NCBI GenBank assembly: GCA_003646705.1
Contig: QMLK01000077.1
Span: 1 to 5,924 of the forward strand
Reading direction: 5' to 3'
Source of the DNA: Deltaproteobacteria bacterium
GTDB lineage: Bacteria; Desulfobacterota; B13-G15
DNA length: 5,924 nt
Position numbers and translations under genes: made by a program. A model generated the notes under the pieces. It was not told the DNA's origin and made no database searches. It worked only from the letters and a program-made list of their open reading frames with translations. Within the stretch, counting starts at the first letter, position 1. Every line of letters begins with the position of its first letter. This document shows, piece by piece, positions 1 to 5,387 of the stretch.

Positions 1-345
1 ATGGACCAGGTGCTGTCCTGGCTCGGGGCCGAGGTCATAGATTGGTCTTACAAGAACAACTGCTGTGGGGCGGGGCTCTCGGTCCCTCGAAGCGAGGTGA
101 CCAGAGAGCTCGCCGCGCGGCTCCTTCAGGCTGCACGGGATCATGGGGCCGAGGTCATAAGCGTCGTCTGCCCCCTCTGCCAGTTCAACCTCGATAGCCA
201 GCAAGGCTATGCAGGCACTGACATCCCCGTCCTCTATCTGCCCCAGCTCATAGGGGTGGCCTTCTCCCTTCGCGAGGATGACCTCTGCCTCTCCATGCCC
301 CTGGTCGAACCCACCTCCTTGTTCAGGGCCAAGGGCCTCCTTTAG
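1..345 (+). CDS. HdrB-like cysteine-rich (CCG domain) protein, C-terminal part only
   Basis: This is the C-terminal part of a protein resembling heterodisulfide reductase subunit B. Its CCG domains bind a noncubane [4Fe-4S] cluster and handle thiol/disulfide or low-potential electron chemistry. Visible: WSYKNNCCGAG with Cys21-Cys22, then CPLCQFNLD with Cys57 and Cys60, the second half of a CX(n)CCGX(n)CXXC motif. Family members are near 290 residues with two such domains; only 114 residues are here, and the ATG at base 1 aligns with an internal Met of the family, so the true start lies upstream of the window. The Cys opening this domain must also be upstream. The last 30 or so residues are a variable tail. 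A hairpin terminator follows at once, so the gene ends a transcription unit and is probably not co-transcribed with the next genes. It could equally be the HdrB-like half of a GlcF/HdrD-type fusion, which cannot be judged here. Confidence 0.85.
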   Translation: MDQVLSWLGAEVIDWSYKNNCCGAGLSVPRSEVTRELAARLLQAARDHGAEVISVVCPLCQFNLDSQQGYAGTDIPVLYLPQLIGVAFSLREDDLCLSMPLVEPTSLFRAKGLL

Positions 346-358
346 CCCCTGACTGAGA

Positions 359-399
359 GGGCCTCGGATTCCACCCCTTGACTTCCGAGGCCCCTTATT
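359..399 (+). terminator. Rho-independent-type terminator of the HdrB-like gene
   Basis: A perfect 10-bp stem is formed by GGGCCTCGGA (359-368) and TCCGAGGCCC (384-393), with a 15-nt loop. The T-rich stretch TTATT (395-399) follows the stem. It begins 13 bases after the stop codon of the HdrB-like gene. The T-tract is short and interrupted, so termination may be partial. Confidence 0.65.
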
Positions 400-406
400 G
401 TATTGT
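378..406 (+). promoter_or_regulatory. sigma70-type promoter for the IclR-regulator/ligase operon
   Basis: The -35 box TTGACT (378-383, 5 of 6 consensus) is followed by exactly 17 bp and then TATTGT (401-406, 4 of 6). Transcription would start near 412-415, just before the regulator's ATG at 428. The -35 box lies at the 3' end of the upstream terminator's loop, and the terminator's right arm falls in the spacer. The placement argues against the TTG at 398 as a start codon, because that codon would lie upstream of the transcript start. Prediction from consensus match only. Confidence 0.5.
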
Positions 407-420
407 GTATTGAAAACAAA

Positions 421-436
421 GTTCTCTATGCAGAAC
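421..436. promoter_or_regulatory. candidate regulator operator (inverted repeat)
   Basis: GTTCT (421-425) and AGAAC (432-436) form a perfect 5-bp inverted repeat separated by 6 bp. It lies roughly 10-20 bases downstream of the predicted transcription start and covers the regulator's first possible ATG. IclR-family proteins typically bind short palindromes of this size near their own promoters, so autoregulation is a reasonable inference. A 5-bp arm repeat can arise by chance. Confidence 0.35.
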
Positions 437-1216
437 AAAATGGGGAGATATACGGGGATCGTTCCAGCGGTCAAGCAGGCGGGTGAGATCCTCATGTACA
501 TGGCCAGGGGGCCCCGCTTCAAGATGAGGTTGACGGACATCTGCAGGGCCTTGGGCATCCACAAGGGCAGGGCTTACTCCATCTTGAACACCCTCAAGGA
601 GTTCGGCCTGGTGGAGAAGGACCCGGAGACCAAGACCTACTGCTTAGGGCCTGCCTTGATCTTCATGGGCGGCAAGGTTTTGGAGAACTTGGATTACAGG
701 GACAAGGTCGATTCCACCCTTCTGCATCTGGCGAGGGAGACGCGTTGCACCGCCTTCTTCGGCATGATAGTGGACGGCAAGGTCTACGTGGTGGCCAAGC
801 GTTACGCCGACAGCGGGGTCAAGATCACCATACCCCTCGGCTATCGCTTCCCCCTCACCTATGGTGCCCATGGCAAGGCCATTGTGGCCTTCCTGGATGA
901 GGAGGAGAGGGATAGGGTGCTGCGGAGCGAGCGCCTCTTCTTCTATGGCGAGGGGGCAGAGGTAGATATGGGGCATCTACAGGAGGAGTTCAACAGGTGT
1001 CGCGTCCAGGGCTTTGCCGAGGACATAGGGGGGGTTGACCCGCGGTTCAGCTGTGTAGCTGCGCCCGTCTTGGGCCCTCGGGGCAAGGTGGTGGGGTCGA
1101 TCTTCATCGTGGGGACCTTCGGGCCGGAGTCCGCTCCCCACTACGGGGTCAAGGTGGCTCAAGGGGCCAGAGAGGTCTCCCGTGCCTTGGGGGCAGAGGT
1201 GGGCGGTTTACGATAG
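428..1216 (+). CDS. IclR-family transcriptional regulator
   Basis: This is a DNA-binding regulator that probably controls the downstream ligase/oxidoreductase operon. From the ATG at 428 it has 262 residues, normal for the family (about 250). Residues 12-75 form the winged helix-turn-helix: VPAVKQAGEIL opens it, HKGRAYSILNTLKEFGLVEK (45-64) is the recognition-helix region, and the wing follows. Residues about 85-255 are the IclR effector domain, with LTYGAHGKAIVAFL (143-156) and GFAEDIGG...SCVAAPV (195-214), the usual ligand-pocket landmarks. The start is uncertain: 428 and 440 are both ATG and neither has a clear Shine-Dalgarno sequence. A TTG at 398 is in frame but lies upstream of the predicted transcript start. 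The next gene begins 25 bases after the stop, so the regulator is the first gene of the operon. The effector is unknown; by context an organic acid or its CoA ester (inference). Confidence 0.88.
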   Translation: MQNKMGRYTGIVPAVKQAGEILMYMARGPRFKMRLTDICRALGIHKGRAYSILNTLKEFGLVEKDPETKTYCLGPALIFMGGKVLENLDYRDKVDSTLLHLARETRCTAFFGMIVDGKVYVVAKRYADSGVKITIPLGYRFPLTYGAHGKAIVAFLDEEERDRVLRSERLFFYGEGAEVDMGHLQEEFNRCRVQGFAEDIGGVDPRFSCVAAPVLGPRGKVVGSIFIVGTFGPESAPHYGVKVAQGAREVSRALGAEVGGLR

Positions 1217-1226
1217 ATTTCAAGGC

Positions 1227-1235
1227 AAGGAGGAG
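1227..1235 (+). promoter_or_regulatory. ribosome binding site that fixes the ligase start
   Basis: AAGGAGGAG lies 8 bases (counted from GGAGG) upstream of the GTG at 1242. An in-frame ATG at 1182 lies inside the regulator gene and has no comparable site, so 1242 is the better start. Confidence 0.75.
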
Positions 1236-1241
1236 CCCGTC

Positions 1242-2552
1242 GTGGAACGCAAGTATTGGAACCCGGTTCTTGAGACCTTGCCTCGGGAGAGGCTTTGGGA
1301 GCTCGAGCTGAAGAACTTCCGGAAGCTCTTGAGCTACGCCAAGGACCATTCGGCCCTTTACCGTGAGAAGCTCAAGGGGGTCGATCCGAAGGAGATAAGG
1401 ACCAGGGAGGACCTGAGGCAGCTGCCCCTTACGGACAAGGAGGACCTGCGCCGGGCCCAGGAGGGGGCTGGAAGGGGTCTCTACGGTGACCTCCTGGGGG
1501 TCCCCTGGGAGGATGTCACCACCTTCCGCCAGACCTCGGGCACCACGGGTCGGCCCGTCTATGTACCCGAGACCTACGAGAGCTGGCAGTGGCGCGTGGA
1601 GGCCTGGTGTCACATCCTCTGGATGGCCGGCTTCAGGGAGGCCGACAGGGTCTTCATGCCCTTCGGCTACAACGTCTACGTGGCCTTCTGGGAGGGCCAT
1701 TACGCGGCAGAGAAGATCGGCTGCGAGGTGGTCCCAGGGGGTGCCCTGGACACCAAGGGGCGCATCGACAAGATGCGGGAGGTCTCTGCCACCGCCATGA
1801 TGAGCACCCCCACCTATGGCCTCCACATGGCTGAGGAGGCCCAGAAGATGGGGATCGACCCCAAGGAGATAGGGATAAGGAGGATCCTCTGTGCGGGGGA
1901 GCCCATGCCCGGGGCCACCAGGAGGCTGCTGGAGGAGGTCTGGGGCGCCGAGGTCCACGACCACATCGGCGGTACTGAGCCCTGCGGCTGGGCCGGTATG
2001 TGTCAGCAGAGGGACGGCCTCCACGTGATAGAGCCCTTCTTCTTGGTGGAAATCCTCGACCGCGAGACCATGAGCAGGGAGGTGGGAGAGGGTGAGGAAG
2101 GGGTGGCGGTGGTGACCCCCTTGGGCAGGAGGTCCTTTCCCTTGATCCGCTTCAACACCAAGGACGTGGTGGTGAGGGGCAAGGACGGCTGTGCCTGCGG
2201 CCGCACCTCCATGATGATAAGGCAGGTCCTCGGCAGGGCCGATGACCTGGTGAAGGTCCGGGGGGTGCTCTTCAACCCCGTCTCGGTGGAGGAGGTCCTG
2301 AGGGAGGAGTTCCCCGAGGTGAGGGAATACGAGGTCCTGCTCGAGAGGAAGGGCGCCATGGATGAGATCACCCTGAGGGTCGAGCCCGAGCAGGAGATGG
2401 GGAAGGAGTACCATTTGGCCCTGAGGGGCCGCTTGATCGAGCGTCTCAAGATGAAGACCAACCTGCGCTTCGAGATCGAGGTGCTGCCCCCCGGGACCTT
2501 GCCCCGGTACACCTTGAAGGCCAAGAGGTTCAAGGACTTGAGGAGGTCATGA
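1242..2552 (+). CDS. phenylacetate-CoA ligase (PaaK)-type AMP-forming acyl/aryl-CoA ligase
   Basis: This is an adenylate-forming ligase expected to activate a carboxylic acid with ATP and CoA to its CoA thioester in the cytoplasm. From the GTG at 1242 it has 436 residues, the usual PaaK length (430-440). Landmarks: YWNPVLETLPRERLWELELK at the N-terminus, the P-loop QTSGTTGRP (SGTTG 99-103), the adenine/acid-binding stretch CAGEPMPG followed by IGGTEPCG (242-249), RFNTKDV (303-309) with the ribose-binding Asp, CACGRT (317-322), the hinge GRADDLVKVRG (331-341), and the C-terminal LPRYTLKAKR (420-429) with the likely catalytic Lys near 426. The acid substrate is not identifiable; phenylacetate is the family's best-known case, but anaerobes use relatives for other aryl and alkyl acids. 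It lies 25 bases after the regulator, and its TGA overlaps an upstream ATG of the next gene (ATGA), so these genes are surely one operon. Confidence 0.9.
   Translation: MERKYWNPVLETLPRERLWELELKNFRKLLSYAKDHSALYREKLKGVDPKEIRTREDLRQLPLTDKEDLRRAQEGAGRGLYGDLLGVPWEDVTTFRQTSGTTGRPVYVPETYESWQWRVEAWCHILWMAGFREADRVFMPFGYNVYVAFWEGHYAAEKIGCEVVPGGALDTKGRIDKMREVSATAMMSTPTYGLHMAEEAQKMGIDPKEIGIRRILCAGEPMPGATRRLLEEVWGAEVHDHIGGTEPCGWAGMCQQRDGLHVIEPFFLVEILDRETMSREVGEGEEGVAVVTPLGRRSFPLIRFNTKDVVVRGKDGCACGRTSMMIRQVLGRADDLVKVRGVLFNPVSVEEVLREEFPEVREYEVLLERKGAMDEITLRVEPEQEMGKEYHLALRGRLIERLKMKTNLRFEIEVLPPGTLPRYTLKAKRFKDLRRS
2541..2547 (+). promoter_or_regulatory. ribosome binding site of the 73-residue gene
   Basis: AGGAGGT ends 7 bases before the ATG at 2555 and only 1 base before the ATG at 2549. 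Spacing therefore favours 2555. The same arrangement (GAGGAGGT, a few bases, then AGGATGGGA) recurs in front of the oxidoreductase gene at 2741-2759, which supports this reading. Confidence 0.6.
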
Positions 2553-2554
2553 GG

Positions 2555-2776
2555 ATGGGAAGGGAGATGGTCATCCTTAGGGAGATGAAGGATAGGGTCG
2601 AGGGCATTGAGCGTTTGGCCCTCGAGCTCCAAGAGCTGGGCAGGGGTATGCCCGTGGTGGAGAAGAACACCCGGTGCATCCTCAGCTTCATCCACGCCCT
2701 CAAGTTCGGCATCTCGGACGTGGCCGAACTGAAGGACATAGAGGAGGTGGAGGATGGGAGAGGTTCGCAAGGTTAG
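2555..2776 (+). CDS. small helical protein of unknown function
   Basis: I do not recognise this 73-residue protein (75 if started at the ATG at 2549). It is soluble in character, with no signal peptide or membrane segment. The N-terminal third (VILREMKDRVEGIERLALEL) is highly charged and looks like an amphipathic helix or short coiled coil. A PVVEKNTRCILSFIHALKFG segment holding its only Cys follows, and then an acidic tail. It has a good ribosome site. It begins inside the operon directly after the ligase stop, and its last 23 bases overlap the start of the oxidoreductase gene, so the two are probably translationally coupled. That position suggests a small subunit, assembly factor or regulator of the oxidoreductase (inference). 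The evidence that it is real is the ribosome site, position and sensible composition. No catalytic motif is visible. Confidence 0.65.
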   Translation: MGREMVILREMKDRVEGIERLALELQELGRGMPVVEKNTRCILSFIHALKFGISDVAELKDIEEVEDGRGSQG

Positions 2777-4838
2777 GACCGTATGTCGCAGTTGTCACGG
2801 TGGATGTGGCGTCATCGCCTACGTGGAGGACGGCAGGGTGGTGAAGGTGGAGGGCGACCCGGAGTCCCCCATCAGCCATGGCTCCATGTGCAGTAAGGGC
2901 TTAGCCATCCTGCAGCTGGCCTACCATCCCCAGAGGGTCCTTCATCCCATGAAGAAGGTCGATGGTCGGTGGGAGCGGATCTCGTGGGATGAGGCCCTCG
3001 ACACCATCGCAGATCGGTTCAGGAAGGTGATAGATAAGTATGGCCCCGAGGCCATAGTGATAGGCCAGGGCACCGGCAGGGATTACGAGAGCCACCTCTA
3101 CCGCTTCGCCAACCTGTTGGGCACCCCCAACGTGCTCACGGCTGGCCACATGTGTTACGTGTCCAGGGTGGGGGCGAGCCTTATAACCTGTGGTAACCTC
3201 CCGGTCTGCGACTACGAAGGGGGCCCCAAGGCCATAGTGTTATGGGGGTGTAACCCCCTCTGGACCAACCCCGATGAGTACAAGGGGGAGAACTTCTGGC
3301 GGGCCTACAAAAGAGGGGCGAAGCTCGTCGTGATAGATCCCCGCAGGGGCTTTTTGGCCGAGAGGGCCGATCTATGGCTTCAGCTTCGGCCGGGGACCGA
3401 CGCCGCCCTGGCCTTCGGGTTCCTGCACGTGATCATAGAGGAAGGCCTCTACGACAAGGAGTTCGTCGAGAGGTATGTTCACGGCTGGGAGGCCTTCTGC
3501 GAGCGGGTTAGGGAGTACCCCCTGAAGAGGGTCTCCGAGATCACATGGGTCAGGGAGGACCTGATCCGCAGGGCGGCAGAGCTTTACGCCACCACCAAGC
3601 CCGCCTGCATCCACTGGGGCGTTCCCACCGAGCAGGCGATAAACTGCACCGATTGCACCCGCCTGCTGATAGCCCTCATGGCCATAACGGGGAACCTGGA
3701 CGCCCCCGGGGGCAACGTCTTCTTCGTCCCCCCTCCCACTAGGACCGTCTCGGAGTTCGCCCGCCACAGGGATCTTCCGCCCGAACAGCGGGCCAAGCGG
3801 CTGGGGGGTGAGCGGTACAGGCTCGCGGCCCGCGTGGCCCTCATAACGCCCAAGGTGGCCTGGGAGGCCATCCTCACCGGGAAGCCCTACCCCCTGAAGG
3901 CGGGCCTGCTCTGTGGCACCAACCCCGTGGTGACCAGGGCCAACGCCCGGGAGGCCTATGAGGCCCTGAAGGCCCTGGAGTTCCTGGTGGTGATAGACTT
4001 CTTCCTCACACCGACGGCTGAGCTGGCCGATGTGTTCCTGCCGGCGGCCACCTGGTTGGAACAGGACCACGTGGCCGACAACTGGAAGCGCCACGGCTAC
4101 GTACTGGCCAGACAGAAGGTGGTCCAGATCGGCGAGTGCTGGCAGGACCACAAGATCTTCATGGAGCTCGGAAAGAGGATGGGGCAGCAGTGGTGGGACA
4201 CCGTGGAGGAGGCCCTCGACTACTTGCTGGAACCCTCCGGCCTCACCTGGGAGGAGTTCAAGAAGGTGGGTTACCTCAAGGGGGAGATGTCTTATTACAA
4301 GTACAGGACCAAGGGATTTTCCACCCCCACTGGGAAGGTCGAGCTCTACTGCACCACCCTCGAGAAGTGGGGACGTGACCCCCTGCCTAAGTACGTCGAG
4401 GTGCCCGAAAGCCCCCTGTCGCGGCCTGACCTCATCGGGCGCTACCCCTACATCCTCAACGCCGGGCTCCGCAACCCGGTCTACTTTCACTCCGAGGGGC
4501 GCCAGTTGTCCTGGCTGAGGGAGATAAGGCCTGACCCCATCGTGGAGATCCACCCCGAAACGGCCAGAAGGCACGGCATCCAGGAGGGGGACTGGGTCTG
4601 GATAGAGTCCCCCAGGGGGCGCGTCAAGCAGAGGGTGAGGCTCAACGATGGGATAGACCCCAGGGTCGTGGTGGCTGAGCACGGCTGGTGGTATCCGGAG
4701 ATCGAGGACCCGGGCCATGGATGGGACATCTCCAACATCAACATCCTGATCGACAACGCCCACGAGACCATGGACCCAGTGATGGGTGCCACCAACCTCA
4801 GGGTAGGCCTGTGCAACATCAGCCGTTGTGAGGATTGA
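2754..4838 (+). CDS. molybdopterin/tungstopterin oxidoreductase, catalytic subunit (DMSO reductase superfamily, acetylene hydratase/PhsA-like branch)
   Basis: This is a bis-MGD Mo or W enzyme of 694 residues. The N-terminal [4Fe-4S] domain is C11-RS-C14-HGG-C18 with C46 in GSMCSKG; Lys48 is the usual residue bridging the cluster and pterin. NVLTAGHMCYVSRVG (126-140) places Cys134 where Nap-type enzymes have their metal-ligating Cys, so the ligand is Cys, not Ser or Sec. WGCNP (164-168), VIDPR (193-197) and LRPGTDAALA (211-220) are standard MGD-binding landmarks. The C-terminal dinucleotide-binding domain (about 565-690) contains YILNAGLRNPVYFHSEGRQL and AEHGWWYPE. There is no twin-arginine signal, so the enzyme is cytoplasmic, unlike typical periplasmic Phs/Psr enzymes. 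The start has AGGAGGT 5 bases upstream. The polyferredoxin gene follows 12 bases after the stop and is probably its electron-transfer subunit. Next to a CoA ligase, a PadB-like acyl-CoA oxidation is plausible, but the reaction is not determined by sequence. Confidence 0.9.
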   Translation: MGEVRKVRTVCRSCHGGCGVIAYVEDGRVVKVEGDPESPISHGSMCSKGLAILQLAYHPQRVLHPMKKVDGRWERISWDEALDTIADRFRKVIDKYGPEAIVIGQGTGRDYESHLYRFANLLGTPNVLTAGHMCYVSRVGASLITCGNLPVCDYEGGPKAIVLWGCNPLWTNPDEYKGENFWRAYKRGAKLVVIDPRRGFLAERADLWLQLRPGTDAALAFGFLHVIIEEGLYDKEFVERYVHGWEAFCERVREYPLKRVSEITWVREDLIRRAAELYATTKPACIHWGVPTEQAINCTDCTRLLIALMAITGNLDAPGGNVFFVPPPTRTVSEFARHRDLPPEQRAKRLGGERYRLAARVALITPKVAWEAILTGKPYPLKAGLLCGTNPVVTRANAREAYEALKALEFLVVIDFFLTPTAELADVFLPAATWLEQDHVADNWKRHGYVLARQKVVQIGECWQDHKIFMELGKRMGQQWWDTVEEALDYLLEPSGLTWEEFKKVGYLKGEMSYYKYRTKGFSTPTGKVELYCTTLEKWGRDPLPKYVEVPESPLSRPDLIGRYPYILNAGLRNPVYFHSEGRQLSWLREIRPDPIVEIHPETARRHGIQEGDWVWIESPRGRVKQRVRLNDGIDPRVVVAEHGWWYPEIEDPGHGWDISNINILIDNAHETMDPVMGATNLRVGLCNISRCED

Positions 4839-4850
4839 CAGGAGGGGATC

Positions 4851-5303
4851 ATGGAGAGGATTTCGCTCGTGGTCATGAGGCGAGACTGCATGGGGTGTCA
4901 TGCATGCGAGGTGGCCTGTAGACAGGAACACGGACTCAGCGCAGGCCCCACGCTCATAAGGGTCCTCGAGAGGGGTCCCCTCTACGTACCGATATATTGC
5001 CATCATTGCGCCAAGCCTCCCTGTAAGGAGGCATGTCCCACGGGGGCGATCTGGATCGACGACAGGGGCATCGTCCTCATCGACGAGGCCGAGTGCATAG
5101 GCTGCAAGGCCTGTCTTGAGGCCTGTCCCTTCGGGGCCATGCAGTTCGACGAGGCCAAGGGGGTGGCCTCGAAGTGCGACCTCTGCCTGGGGAGGCTTAC
5201 CAGGGGCGAGGAGCCGGCTTGCTCCAGGGCTTGCCCTACCCGTTGCATCCTTTGGGGGAGCATGAGGGAAATCCTCTCGAGGAAGGAGGCCGAGGTATCT
5301 TAG
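4851..5303 (+). CDS. four-cluster [4Fe-4S] electron-transfer subunit (DmsB/PsrB/PadC-like)
   Basis: This 150-residue polyferredoxin carries electrons between the oxidoreductase's cluster and an unidentified partner in the cytoplasm. All 16 cluster cysteines are present in the DmsB/HycB order: C13-C16-C19-C23 (CMGCHACEVAC), C50-C53-C58-C62 (CHHCAKPPCKEAC), C82-C85-C88-C92 (CIGCKACLEAC) and C109-C112-C124-C128 (CDLC, then CSRAC). A seventeenth Cys is at 132. It is short for the family, which often runs to 180-240 residues, because loops and tail are trimmed. AGGAGG at 4840-4845 lies 5 bases before the ATG. It has no Tat signal, in line with the catalytic subunit. No NrfD- or DmsC-type membrane anchor follows within the window, so the complex is probably soluble or docks on another partner (inference). 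Confidence 0.92.
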   Translation: MERISLVVMRRDCMGCHACEVACRQEHGLSAGPTLIRVLERGPLYVPIYCHHCAKPPCKEACPTGAIWIDDRGIVLIDEAECIGCKACLEACPFGAMQFDEAKGVASKCDLCLGRLTRGEEPACSRACPTRCILWGSMREILSRKEAEVS

Positions 5304-5316
5304 AGAGCGCATGGAC

Positions 5317-5333
5317 CCTTCCCCCAGGGAAGG
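5317..5333 (+). other. short hairpin between the polyferredoxin and membrane-protein genes
   Basis: CCTTCCC (5317-5323) and GGGAAGG (5327-5333) form a perfect 7-bp stem with a 3-nt loop, 13 bases after the polyferredoxin stop. No T-run follows, so it is not a standard terminator. It could act as an mRNA processing or stabilising element, or reduce expression of the next gene. Confidence 0.4.
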
Positions 5334-5355
5334 ACCTCTGCAGGGAAAGGAGTAC

Positions 5356-5377
5356 TTTGTCGCTTCTTACGGATCAG
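5356..5377 (+). repeat. imperfect direct repeat, copy A
   Basis: TTTGTCGCTT, 5 bases, then GGATCAG. The same two words occur with a 4-base gap at 5729-5749. Copy A lies just upstream of the membrane-protein gene's ribosome site. Possibly chance. Confidence 0.25.
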
Positions 5378-5387
5378 GGGGAGACAG

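Noticed and set aside
398..427. TTG at 398 as start of the IclR regulator
   Set aside because: It lies between the predicted -35 and -10 boxes and directly after a terminator, and the extra ten residues are not family-like.
1182..1241. ATG at 1182 as start of the CoA ligase
   Set aside because: It lies inside the regulator gene without a ribosome site and would add 20 residues not seen in PaaK-type enzymes. The GTG at 1242 has an AAGGAGGAG site and gives the family's length.
1149..2414. Long open frame on the - strand opposite the CoA ligase
   Set aside because: It is antisense to a clear ligase gene. Its translation is rich in His, Leu, Pro and Gly without any motif, as expected from the mirror of GC-rich codons.
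3372..5312. 646-codon open frame on the - strand opposite the oxidoreductase and polyferredoxin
   Set aside because: It spans two well-supported genes on the other strand, has no recognisable domain, and shows the same Leu/Pro/Gly/His-rich antisense composition.
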